From positions 1-31,777 of the forward strand of contig JBHHZE010000040.1 in assembly GCA_046757925.1 (NCBI GenBank): a DNA stretch of 31,777 nt, in the 5' to 3' direction. The notes below the pieces were generated by a model, which saw only the letters and a program-made list of their open reading frames with translations, was not told where the DNA came from and made no database searches. The position numbers were made by a program, and so were the translations under genes. Shown here one piece after another: positions 7,430 through 14,595 of the stretch (within the stretch, counting starts at the first letter, position 1; every line of letters starts with the position of its first letter). Source of the stretch: JAZDCZ01 sp046757925. Lineage in GTDB: Bacteria > Gemmatimonadota > Gemmatimonadetes > Gemmatimonadales > GWC2-71-9.

Positions 7430-7846
7430 CTGAGAATTCGCGTTGGATCGTTGATGTTCACCGCGCAGCTGGAATCGGAGGCGGCACCGCGTACCTGTGC
7501 TGCGTTTGGCAAGCTGCTGCCTATCACAAGTAAGATAGTGCAAGCGCGGTGGAGCGGCGAGTCGGCCTGGGTCCCGCTGGGCGATCTAGCGGTGGGAGTG
7601 GGACATGAAAACCACACCAGCTACCCGGCGCCGGGCCAGATACTGCTCTATCCGGGTGGCTACAGCGAGACCGAGATTCTCTTTCCGTACGGCGCGACCG
7701 CATTCGCCAGCAAGATGGGCCAGCTGGCGGGCAACCATTTCGCGACTGTCGTGGACGGAGCGGAGCAGCTCCGGGAGCTGGGCCGACAGGTGCTGTGGGA
7801 GGGTGCCCAGGAGATCGTGATCCAACCGTTGGAGGCTGGTGGTTGA
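7427..7846 (+). CDS. DUF3830 family protein (cyclophilin-like fold), function unknown
   Basis: This 139-residue protein matches the uncharacterised DUF3830 family, described as cyclophilin-like from structural genomics. Conserved-looking blocks are ARWSGESAWVPLGD (residues 40-53), ENHTSYPAPGQILLYPGG (61-78), SETEILFPYG (80-89), GQLAGNHF (98-105) and LWEGAQEI (123-130). The many conserved E, H, N, W and Y residues look like a small-molecule site more than a structural protein. No signal peptide or TM segment is evident, so it is probably cytoplasmic. It starts against uraH and is followed closely by allantoinase, which ties it to urate/allantoin breakdown. Cyclophilin-like domains also occur in the 5-oxoprolinase and allophanate hydrolase subunits that handle amides and ureides. 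A role at the missing urate-to-HIU step is speculation. GAAAGG precedes the ATG by 9 bases. Confidence 0.82.
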   Translation: MLRIRVGSLMFTAQLESEAAPRTCAAFGKLLPITSKIVQARWSGESAWVPLGDLAVGVGHENHTSYPAPGQILLYPGGYSETEILFPYGATAFASKMGQLAGNHFATVVDGAEQLRELGRQVLWEGAQEIVIQPLEAGG

Positions 7847-7873
7847 GGGTTGCCATGGGAGGGCTGCGATAAG

Positions 7874-9253
7874 TTGAACGCCAAGGGGATGGTGGAACTG
7901 CTGGTCCGGAGCGGTCATGTGGTGACTGAAGCCGGGGTCTTGCTCCAAGACGTTGCGGTCGAAGATGGCGTGATAGCGGCTATCGGGCACGACGTTGCAG
8001 AAGGAGGGGCCGCACAGGTCGTGGACGCCACGGGCTTGATGGTCTTGCCGGGCTTGGTCGACGCTCACGTGCACTTCAACGAACCGGGCCGGGCACACTG
8101 GGAAGGTTGGGAGGCGGGAAGCCGCGGAGCTGCCGCGGGCGGTGTCACGACGGTGCTGGAGATGCCGCTCAACTCTTCGCCGCCCACCACGACCCGGACC
8201 CACTTCGAGGCGAAGGCAGATGCAGCACGGCGGAGTGCCGTCGTGGACTATGGCCTGTGGGGCGGGTTCGTGGAGGACAACCGCGAGCACTTCGACGAGC
8301 TGCGACGGCGGGGTGCAGTGGGCTTGAAGGCGTTTATGTGTGACTCCGGGATAGACGATTTCCCGCGCGTGCCCGACGATCTCTTGGCTGCGGGTATCAT
8401 ACAGGCATCCCGACTGGGGCTGCTTGTTGGGGTGCACGCCGAGGACCAGAGCTTGATGGAAGCTCTAACTCGGGCGGTCCGCGAAAGTGGGCGCACTGAT
8501 CGGCGTGCGTGGGGAGAGTCGCGGCCGCGCTCTGCGGAAACCCAAGGCGTTGCCAAGGTGCTCGATTGCTTGGAGAATGCAGGTCAGGCCGCGCGACTGC
8601 ATGTCGTGCACGTCAGTTGCAACGAAGCGCTCCGCGAAATCGACAGTGGCAAGGCTCGCGGCCTGGCGGTGACTGCAGAGACGTGTCCGCATTACTTGAT
8701 GTTCAGCGACGATGATTTTGAACGGATGGGTCCGGTGCTGAAGTGTGCACCGCCGCTGCGGGACACGGCCGGCCGGGACGCAATGTGGAGCGCGGTGCTG
8801 GATGGCCGGATAGACTCGATTGGATCGGATCACTCGCCATGTCCCGCGGAAGCCAAGCGGAAGGGCGAGTATGATGTCTGGCAAGCCTGGGGGGGTATTT
8901 CCGGTATTCAGGCTACCCTGCCGGTGATGATGACCGAAGGGGTTCACCGTAGGGGGCTCGGATGGGAACGGTTGGCGGAGCTTACCAGCACCAATCCCGC
9001 CAAGATATTCAACCTCTACCCCACCAAGGGCGCGATTCGGGTGGGCGGCGACGCTGACCTTACGCTCGTCGACCCCGATGCCGAGTGGACCTTCTCGAAC
9101 GCGCACTTGGAGACGAAAAGCGGGCTCAGTCCATATCTCGGCGTGCGGTTTCGCGGTGCAATCGTACAGACGTTTGTGAGAGGTCGTGTGGTATATGAAC
9201 GCGGAGCGATAGTCGCTGATCCCGGTTACGGACAAATGGTCCGTCCGCGATGA
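7874..9253 (+). CDS. allB: Allantoinase
   Basis: This cyclic amidohydrolase opens allantoin to allantoate. With the TTG start at 7874 (459 residues) the binuclear metal site reads H65 and H67 in DAHVHFNEPG, carbamylated K152 in GLKAFMCDSG, H188 in GVHAED, a later His in LHVVHVSC and Asp in GSDHSPCP. The FNEPGR and SDHSPCPAEAK patterns are allantoinase-like, not dihydropyrimidinase-like. I preferred TTG 7874 because GGGAGGG lies ten bases upstream. TTG 7850 and ATG 7889 are in the same frame and possible. It follows the DUF3830 gene by under 30 bp and precedes the allantoate enzyme, so the three form an operon. The dihydropyrimidinase at 17 kb is a distant paralogue of it. Confidence 0.93.
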   Translation: MNAKGMVELLVRSGHVVTEAGVLLQDVAVEDGVIAAIGHDVAEGGAAQVVDATGLMVLPGLVDAHVHFNEPGRAHWEGWEAGSRGAAAGGVTTVLEMPLNSSPPTTTRTHFEAKADAARRSAVVDYGLWGGFVEDNREHFDELRRRGAVGLKAFMCDSGIDDFPRVPDDLLAAGIIQASRLGLLVGVHAEDQSLMEALTRAVRESGRTDRRAWGESRPRSAETQGVAKVLDCLENAGQAARLHVVHVSCNEALREIDSGKARGLAVTAETCPHYLMFSDDDFERMGPVLKCAPPLRDTAGRDAMWSAVLDGRIDSIGSDHSPCPAEAKRKGEYDVWQAWGGISGIQATLPVMMTEGVHRRGLGWERLAELTSTNPAKIFNLYPTKGAIRVGGDADLTLVDPDAEWTFSNAHLETKSGLSPYLGVRFRGAIVQTFVRGRVVYERGAIVADPGYGQMVRPR

Positions 9254-9297
9254 CGCGCGCCTGTGGTTGATGTTGAACAACTAGCGAGGACTAGGCA

Positions 9298-10521
9298 ATG
9301 GAAATCGACCGAGATGTGCTGGTCAAATACCTGGACGAGATTGCCGCTTGCGGGGCCCTCCCCGATGGTGGGTGTTGGCGCCCGCTCTACAGCAAAGCTT
9401 GGGCGGAGGTTCGCCACAAGATCTCGGGTTGGATGGAGGACGCGGGGCTGCAGGTTCGGGACGACGCGGTAGGTAACTTATGGGGCCGGGTGTCCGGCCA
9501 CCACAGCGGCAAGGCCGTGGTAACGGGGTCGCACATGGATACCGTGCGGCGCGGCGGCCGCTTGGACGGAGCACTCGGAGTGGTGGCCGGCCTAGTGGCG
9601 GTGCGAGCGTTGATCGAGTGCTACGGTAAGCCTAAGCGGCCGATCGAGGTCCTGGCCACGTGCGAGGAGGAGGGCTCACGGTTCGCCACCAATTTTTGGG
9701 GCGCCCGCGCGGTAGTCGGAACGATCGCGGCCGATGAAGCTCAAACCGTTGCGGATGCTGATGGCGTAACGCTCGCCCAGGCGATGGCCGAGCACGATCT
9801 CGATCCTGCCGCGATTCCGTCTGCGGCACGAGATGACCTGGCGGCGTTTGTGGAGCTGCACATCGAGCAGGGAGGTGTATTGGAGACCTCGGGCCGGCGG
9901 ATCGGAGTGGTGACCACCATCGTCGGGGGCAAGTACTTGAGGATTACGGTCAAGGGCCGACCCGATCATGCAGGTACTACGCCCATGGGGATGCGTGAGG
10001 ATGCTCTGGTGGCGGCCGCGATGATGGTACAGGATGTCGAGGCTGTTGCTTCCGATATGGGAGCGCCCGCGGTGGCCACTGTCGGACAGCTAACGATAGA
10101 ACCGTTTCAGGCCAATGTCGTGCCTGGCAAGGTGTCGTTCACGATAGATCTCCGGCATGCAGACGCCACGTTCTTGGATCGCCTGGCGCAGCGCCTCGCC
10201 GAATCCGCCCGCCGTATTGCCGCGTCGAGGGGCCTGATTGTGGAGGTCGAAGAAACGCACACTCGGCCCCCGGTCGACATGGACGACGAGGTGATATCGG
10301 CTCTCGAGAGTGCGGCACAGGATAACGGTTCAGAGGCCTCGCTGATGGTGAGCGGTGCAGGTCACGATGCGCAGATACTCGCGAGCGCGTGTCCGGCCGG
10401 AATGTTGTTCGTTCCGAGTATCGGTGGACGGTCGCACTGCCCGGAGGAGGACACCGATACTGAAGATCTCGTGCTGGGGGCAAATGTGTTGGCCAGTGGG
10501 CTAAAGAAATTGGCATATTGA
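9298..10521 (+). CDS. allC: Allantoate amidohydrolase (M20 family hydantoinase/carbamoylase type)
   Basis: This 407-residue protein is in the M20 di-zinc amidohydrolase group that contains AllC, beta-ureidopropionase of yeast type and N-carbamoyl amino acid hydrolases. Metal-site motifs are GSHMDTVRRGG (H79, D81), GRLDGALGV (D90), TCEEEGSRF (E124/E125), ELHIEQG and the C-terminal SHCPEED. The FVPSIGGRSHCPEED ending is typical. It would hydrolyse allantoate to ureidoglycine with release of CO2 and ammonia. Substrate choice in this family is hard to read from sequence, and the assignment leans on position directly behind allantoinase. A carbamoyl-amino-acid hydrolase role is less likely because a nitrilase-type beta-ureidopropionase is already present at 16.1 kb. 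Confidence 0.88.
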   Translation: MEIDRDVLVKYLDEIAACGALPDGGCWRPLYSKAWAEVRHKISGWMEDAGLQVRDDAVGNLWGRVSGHHSGKAVVTGSHMDTVRRGGRLDGALGVVAGLVAVRALIECYGKPKRPIEVLATCEEEGSRFATNFWGARAVVGTIAADEAQTVADADGVTLAQAMAEHDLDPAAIPSAARDDLAAFVELHIEQGGVLETSGRRIGVVTTIVGGKYLRITVKGRPDHAGTTPMGMREDALVAAAMMVQDVEAVASDMGAPAVATVGQLTIEPFQANVVPGKVSFTIDLRHADATFLDRLAQRLAESARRIAASRGLIVEVEETHTRPPVDMDDEVISALESAAQDNGSEASLMVSGAGHDAQILASACPAGMLFVPSIGGRSHCPEEDTDTEDLVLGANVLASGLKKLAY

Positions 10522-10609
10522 AGGAAAACGGGAGGCGGAACAAGATCGTCTCGCATTAACCGGTACCATGTTGCGCTATTGCGGTACTCGGCTGCAAGGG
10601 ACTAGCTTG

Positions 10610-10615
10610 TATAGT
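10610..10615 (+). promoter_or_regulatory. Possible -10 element for the coiled-coil protein gene
   Basis: TATAGT lies 30 bp before the start codon within the 123-bp gap after allC, and the gap is otherwise non-coding. No good -35 hexamer sits at 16-18 bp, so this is weak evidence that the downstream gene has its own promoter. Confidence 0.25.
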
Positions 10616-10644
10616 GTTGCAGATTCCAAAGGAGATCTGCACAA

Positions 10645-11115
10645 ATGCCCGTTGCATTCAAGTTTTCCAGGGAGCTCCTCGAGCGTCTGGGAGAGGGTGT
10701 CGCCAACGAAATGGTGGACTGGTTCAATCAGGTGGACGCGACGTACCGCGCCGATCTAAGGCAGTTCAACGAGCTCAACTTCGAGCGGTTCGACGCCAAG
10801 TTGGAGCAACGTCTGGCCGAGTTTGCAGCAACGATCGACCGGCGATTGAGCCAACTGGACTCGAGGTGGGCGGCTAGGTTAGCGCAACACGACGCGAAGT
10901 GGGATCGTCAGCTGGCGGAACTCGACTCGAAGTGGGAAAGTCGGTTTACAGAACACGACGGTCGATTCGACACGCTGGAACAGCGCATTGGGCAACTCGA
11001 AGTGAAGGTGGCCGAAACCAAGTCGGATTTGACGAAAACGGTGCTGCTCGCGTGGGCGGGTACTGTCATCCCGCTTACCGGGCTGATGATAGGTATGTTC
11101 AACGCACTGCGCTGA
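10645..11115 (+). CDS. Coiled-coil protein with C-terminal membrane helix (LA_3696/DUF1640-like)
   Basis: This is a 156-residue protein. Residues 1-50 are a mixed helical region (SRELLERLGEGVANEMVDWF). Residues about 50-130 carry a degenerate repeat of 11-18 residues built on D-x-R/K-W/L-x-x-x-L/F-A-E (QLDSRWAARLAQHD, then KWDRQLAELDSKW, then SRFTEHDGRF), a clear coiled coil. Residues about 133-152 form one membrane helix (VLLAWAGTVIPLTGLMIGMF). The pattern resembles small membrane-anchored coiled-coil proteins common in several phyla, related in shape to DUF1640, with unknown function. AAAGGAG lies ten bases before the ATG. It follows allC by 123 bp and is probably not metabolic. Whether it belongs to the operon is uncertain. 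Confidence 0.8.
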   Translation: MPVAFKFSRELLERLGEGVANEMVDWFNQVDATYRADLRQFNELNFERFDAKLEQRLAEFAATIDRRLSQLDSRWAARLAQHDAKWDRQLAELDSKWESRFTEHDGRFDTLEQRIGQLEVKVAETKSDLTKTVLLAWAGTVIPLTGLMIGMFNALR

Positions 11116-11118
11116 GGC

Positions 11119-11149
11119 CGAGCGTAGTGGCCACGTTAACCATCGCTCG
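11119..11149. terminator. Weak hairpin between convergent genes
   Basis: CGAGCG at 11119-11124 pairs with CGCTCG at 11144-11149, with a TGGCCA palindrome in the loop. It overlaps the end of the xanthine dehydrogenase FAD-subunit gene and follows the stop of the convergent coiled-coil gene. There is no T tract, so it is only a candidate transcription end. Confidence 0.3.
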
Positions 11150-11930
11150 ACCTTAACAGCAGTCGCAGGACGTTCTTGGTCACCCGCGCTCGATAATCTG
11201 CGGTCGATCTCACATCATCTATTGGCCGGATATCCTCTTCCAGAGCTGCCAGGGTCTGATCGACGTCCCCCCGTTCGAGTGCGGACTCGGCGTTTGCTGC
11301 TCGAATGGGAATCTCCGCCACCGAGCCGATTGCGATGCGGACCGGATCTAGGCTCACCGCTATCACGACTTTCGAAATCGCCTGGGCCCGTCGAGTGCCT
11401 ATCTTGCGGAATTTGATTCTGCGTCCGTTGTTCGGGAACCGCACGGCTGTGATGAGTTCCCCGGTTTCCAGAGCGGTCGTGCGATACCCTGTGAAGAATT
11501 GGGAGATTGAAATCTCGCGGCGGTTCGTTACGACAGTGGCGTCAGCTGCAAGCATTACCGGCAGCGTATCGCCCGCCGGAGACGCGTTGGCGAGGTTGCC
11601 ACCCAGGGTACCGCGATTCTGTATTTGCGCTGCGCCTATGGTCCTGGATGCCGCGACCAGCGCTGGTACCCACCGCTGTACTATACCAGATCGAATGATG
11701 TTCGTATAAGACTCCGCCGCGCCGATCTCCAGCACACCGTTCGATATCCTTATCCCGCTAAGTTCGGGCAGCTCGCGGATGTCGAGTAGCGCGGCGGGCT
11801 TGATTGCACCCGTATGCAACATCACCATCAGGTCCGTTCCGCCAGCGAGCGGAAGGCAGTCCGGGGTATCCTCTAGCATGCGGACCGCTGTCGTAAGGTC
11901 GCGAGGTTTCAGGAATGCCGGGCTTGGCAC
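11136..11930 (-). CDS. xdhB: Xanthine dehydrogenase FAD-binding subunit
   Basis: This 264-residue protein is the medium flavin subunit of a molybdenum hydroxylase. FAD motifs are PLAGGTDLMV (residues 27-36) and the TIGAAQIQNRGTLGGNLANA stretch (97-116) followed by SPAGDTLP. It passes electrons from the iron-sulphur subunit through FAD to NAD or another acceptor. The GTG start at 11930 lies inside the end of the 2Fe-2S gene (22-bp overlap), so the two are co-translated. At 264 residues it is slightly shorter than many homologues (about 280-290), mainly in the C-terminal domain. It is the last gene of the three-gene operon. Confidence 0.9.
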   Translation of the reverse strand: MPSPAFLKPRDLTTAVRMLEDTPDCLPLAGGTDLMVMLHTGAIKPAALLDIRELPELSGIRISNGVLEIGAAESYTNIIRSGIVQRWVPALVAASRTIGAAQIQNRGTLGGNLANASPAGDTLPVMLAADATVVTNRREISISQFFTGYRTTALETGELITAVRFPNNGRRIKFRKIGTRRAQAISKVVIAVSLDPVRIAIGSVAEIPIRAANAESALERGDVDQTLAALEEDIRPIDDVRSTADYRARVTKNVLRLLLRSSDG

Positions 11931-12367
11931 GCGAGTATGGCCTCGATGATCTTAGTGTAGCCGGTGCAGCGACATAGATTGCCGGCGATGTCCACACGAA
12001 CCTCTTCGTACGACAATTCTCGACCATCCCTAAGTAGACTGTGCGCGGTCATTAGCATGCCCGGCGTGCAGATACCGCACTGCGCAGCACCGTATTCTAC
12101 GAACGCTCGCTGCAGTGGAGAGAGTATCTCCCCATCAGACAGTCCCTCGACGGTCAGTACCTCACAGCCTTCGACCTGCCCCACCGCGACAAGGCAACTG
12201 TCCACGACATCCCCATCCACCAGCACCGAGCAGGCCCCGCATTCGCCCTCACCACAACCTTCCTTGGTACCGGTCAAGTGCAGTTCTTCCCGCAGCACAT
12301 CGAGCAGTCGGCGTGATCCCGGCGTGTCGATCGACACGTCTGTGCCGTTGAGCTGGAAGGAGATCAT
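11909..12367 (-). CDS. xdhC: Xanthine dehydrogenase 2Fe-2S subunit
   Basis: This 152-residue protein is the small subunit with two [2Fe-2S] clusters. The plant-ferredoxin-type cluster is bound by C38, C43, C46 and C58 (GCGEGECGACSVLVDG context). The second is bound by C97, C100, C132 and C134 (QCGICTPG and LCRCTGY). All eight cysteines are present and length is normal. Its ATG overlaps the stop of the molybdenum subunit gene in ATGA (12364-12367). Gene order Mo subunit, 2Fe-2S, FAD differs from the FAD-first or Mo-FAD-FeS orders seen in some other bacteria. Confidence 0.94.
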   Translation of the reverse strand: MISFQLNGTDVSIDTPGSRRLLDVLREELHLTGTKEGCGEGECGACSVLVDGDVVDSCLVAVGQVEGCEVLTVEGLSDGEILSPLQRAFVEYGAAQCGICTPGMLMTAHSLLRDGRELSYEEVRVDIAGNLCRCTGYTKIIEAILACQARHS

Positions 12368-14481
12368 CTGCTGAGGGCCTCCAGTACTTTCTCAGGAGTG
12401 GCGGGTATCTCATCGAGCCACACTCCGGTGGCATCGTGGATGGCGGAGATTATCGCAGGAGCCGGGGCGTCCATGGGCAACTCGCCGACACCCTTGGCTC
12501 CAAAGGGACCGTCGGAATAGGGGTTCTCTATCAGGATCACCTTGGTACGCGGTGCGTCGAGCGACGTCGGGATGATATAGGTGGCGAGACGATCGTTCAT
12601 GTATCCGCCATTTCGCGTTTTCACCTCCTCGATGGTGGCATAGCCCACGGCCTGGAGTGTGCCTCCTTCGATCTGTCCCTCGACCATGACGGGATGGATC
12701 GCTTTCCCCACGTCCACCGCGCTAACGATGTCGGTGATGCGCACTTCGCCCGTGTCGGTGTCGACATCCACGTCCACCAGCACACATCCCCAGCCGTAAG
12801 TCGGGTATGCATCGCCCCGGTAGGTGTCCTCGTTCCAACGGACCGATTGTGGCGATACGTATGTCTTGTACACTCGCAGGGGTGGCGGCTCCAACTCGAG
12901 CCACGCTCTCAGTTCGTCCGCCGCATCGCGTACAATTCCTCCAACAATCATAGCCGTTCTGGATGCCACAGTGGGTCCGCTGTCGGGCACGAGCGAGGTA
13001 TCTTGCGGTGGGAGGGTGACATGTTCGACGGGCACACCGAGTGCCTGAGCGGCGATCTGGCAAAGAATAGTTCGTGTGCCTTGTCCGATCTCGGTAGAGG
13101 CGGTGAGAACGCGATAGGTACCGTCGACGGCCGCTTCAATCGCCACTCTTCCCGATAGCTGTGTTTCTCCGCTGCCCGTAAAGCCCGAGCCATGATATAC
13201 GAGTGCAAGTCCGCGCCCATGGAGCGTCGCACTGTCTGCGGAGTTCGGCATTGATCGAGCGGCCTTCAACGCTGTGTCCAGAACCTGATGGCTGCTAACG
13301 CTCTCTGTCAGAACCTGTCCGGTTGCGGTGCTATCCCCCACCCGCAGCATCCACTTGCGCCGCAATTCGGTGCTACCTAGGTGCAGGCGCTCGGCCACAT
13401 GCTCCACCATTAGCTCCGATGCGAATTGAGACTGGGGTGCGCCAAAGCCGCGGAAGGCACCGTTGGGTGGAGTGTTGGTTCCAACAGCTATGGCGTGGAT
13501 GTGCACGTTGGGACACGCGTAGGGACCGGATGCGTGTATCGCCGAGCGAGAGAGAACCACTGGGGTGAGCGTGCTGTAGGCTCCTCCATCCAAGACAATG
13601 TCAATGTCCTGCGCCACCAAGGTGCCGTCTTGCAAAACGCCGGTGCGATGACGAATAGTGCCCGGATGTCGCTTAGTGGTAGCCGCCAGATCTTCCTGAC
13701 GGTCGTAGATCAGCCTTACCGGTCGATTTGCCTTGAGGGCCAACAGGGCCGCGTGGAGTGCTATGATCGATGGGTATTCTTCTTTGCCGCCAAACCCACC
13801 ACCGGTTTCGGCCTGAATCACCACGGCCTGACTGTCGTCCAACTTTAGGGCGCGTTTGAGCGCGCGCTGAACGTAGAAAGGGCATTGCAAGGATCCATGC
13901 ACCGTAACGCCGCCATCCTCACGTGGAATCGCTATGGCAGCTTGCGGTTCGATATAGAGCTGTTCCTGGAGTCCAACGCTAAAACTTCGTTCCACCACTA
14001 CGTCAGCATCCGCAAGCGCCGCCTCTACGTCGCCCTTGGTGATGTCGATCGTCTTGTAGATTTTGTCGGACTTTGATGCATCGAACAGCGGTTCCAGCTC
14101 CTCGTATTCGATGTGTACGTGTGCCGCCGCCGCATTGGCCATTTCACCGGTCGGTGCTGCAACGAGAACGATGGGCTCCTCGCGGTGATTGACGTGGTAG
14201 TGCGCCAGAACCGGCTGATCGTCATCGATTAGCTGCACGACGTTAGCTCCGGGGATGTCGGCGGCGGTCACTACAGCGGTATCGGACCAGTCGAACGCGG
14301 GATCCAGGCTCACGTCGGTGATTATTCCCCGCGGCACCGATGATCTGACGGTGGTGCCATACCAGGCACCGGGAACCTGCAAGTCATCGGTATAGACGGC
14401 CCGCCCGGTTACCTTATCTACACCTTCCTGCCGCGGAACCGAGCGACCGACCACTGCTGCAACGGGTGGAGGAATCGCCAT
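12364..14481 (-). CDS. xdhA: Xanthine dehydrogenase molybdenum-binding subunit
   Basis: This 705-residue subunit holds the molybdopterin cofactor and the substrate site. Visible motifs are ETGGGFGGKEEYPS (about 225-238), GAFRGFGAPQ (about 341-350), GQGTRTILCQIAAQALG and the catalytic glutamate E667 in GAKGVGE. The AFRGFGAPQ loop is of xanthine-dehydrogenase kind. The CO dehydrogenase signature with the copper-binding Cys (AYRCSFR) is absent. It would oxidise hypoxanthine/xanthine to urate. The length is on the short side for the family, mostly from a compact region after IVRDAADELRAWLEL. I start at ATG 14481, although a TTG lies immediately before it. The operon context with guanine deaminase and HIU hydrolase supports a purine substrate. 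No XdhC/MobA-type maturation gene is in the window. Confidence 0.88.
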   Translation of the reverse strand: MAIPPPVAAVVGRSVPRQEGVDKVTGRAVYTDDLQVPGAWYGTTVRSSVPRGIITDVSLDPAFDWSDTAVVTAADIPGANVVQLIDDDQPVLAHYHVNHREEPIVLVAAPTGEMANAAAAHVHIEYEELEPLFDASKSDKIYKTIDITKGDVEAALADADVVVERSFSVGLQEQLYIEPQAAIAIPREDGGVTVHGSLQCPFYVQRALKRALKLDDSQAVVIQAETGGGFGGKEEYPSIIALHAALLALKANRPVRLIYDRQEDLAATTKRHPGTIRHRTGVLQDGTLVAQDIDIVLDGGAYSTLTPVVLSRSAIHASGPYACPNVHIHAIAVGTNTPPNGAFRGFGAPQSQFASELMVEHVAERLHLGSTELRRKWMLRVGDSTATGQVLTESVSSHQVLDTALKAARSMPNSADSATLHGRGLALVYHGSGFTGSGETQLSGRVAIEAAVDGTYRVLTASTEIGQGTRTILCQIAAQALGVPVEHVTLPPQDTSLVPDSGPTVASRTAMIVGGIVRDAADELRAWLELEPPPLRVYKTYVSPQSVRWNEDTYRGDAYPTYGWGCVLVDVDVDTDTGEVRITDIVSAVDVGKAIHPVMVEGQIEGGTLQAVGYATIEEVKTRNGGYMNDRLATYIIPTSLDAPRTKVILIENPYSDGPFGAKGVGELPMDAPAPAIISAIHDATGVWLDEIPATPEKVLEALSR

Positions 14482-14487
14482 CAATCA

Positions 14488-14515
14488 ATTAGAACAGGAC
14501 GATGTTGGTTGACAA
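14488..14515 (-). promoter_or_regulatory. Candidate promoter for the xdh operon, near-leaderless
   Basis: Reading the minus strand, TTGTCA (14515-14510) and TCTAAT (14493-14488) are separated by 16 bp, each a 5-of-6 match to the standard hexamers. The -10 ends six bases before the ATG at 14481, so transcription would begin at or next to the start codon. This predicts a leaderless message, consistent with the lack of a ribosome binding site there. Confidence 0.5.
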
Positions 14516-14532
14516 GTCCTTACCGTACAATA

Positions 14533-14575
14533 GGTTTTGTTAAAACCGGTCCAGCTTGAAGCTCGGAGCCGGTTT
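14533..14575 (+). promoter_or_regulatory. Alternative hairpins in the mmsA leader / palindromic operator candidate
   Basis: GGTTTT (14533-14538), GTT, AAAACC (14542-14547) form a perfect palindrome. The right arm is also part of AAACCGG (14543-14549), which can pair with CCGGTTT (14569-14575), with an inner AGCTT-G-AAGCT stem at 14553-14563. The second hairpin is followed by CTCTCTTT and then the AGGAAGG ribosome binding site of mmsA (14584-14590). The two pairings exclude each other. The element may be an attenuator-like leader, or the first palindrome may be a repressor site. Function is inferred from symmetry only. Confidence 0.42.
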
Positions 14576-14595
14576 CTCTCTTTAGGAAGGTCGTT

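Noticed and set aside
7429..7617. A 63-codon N-terminal extension of uraH with a hydrophobic, signal-like stretch
   Set aside because: It is antisense to the conserved DUF3830 gene, has no ribosome binding site, and family members start just before STHVLDT.
7586..8437. A 283-codon open frame on the minus strand
   Set aside because: It covers DUF3830 and allantoinase in antisense; the composition is basic/proline-rich without any domain, as expected for a shadow of a GC-rich gene.
12364..14481. Aerobic CO dehydrogenase as the identity of the molybdenum enzyme
   Set aside because: The CO dehydrogenase loop with the copper-ligating cysteine is absent; the loop reads AFRGFGAPQ as in xanthine dehydrogenase.
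14509..14531. TTGACA and TACAAT as a forward promoter for mmsA
   Set aside because: The spacing is only 11 bp, too short for a standard sigma-70 promoter; the opposite-strand arrangement is better.
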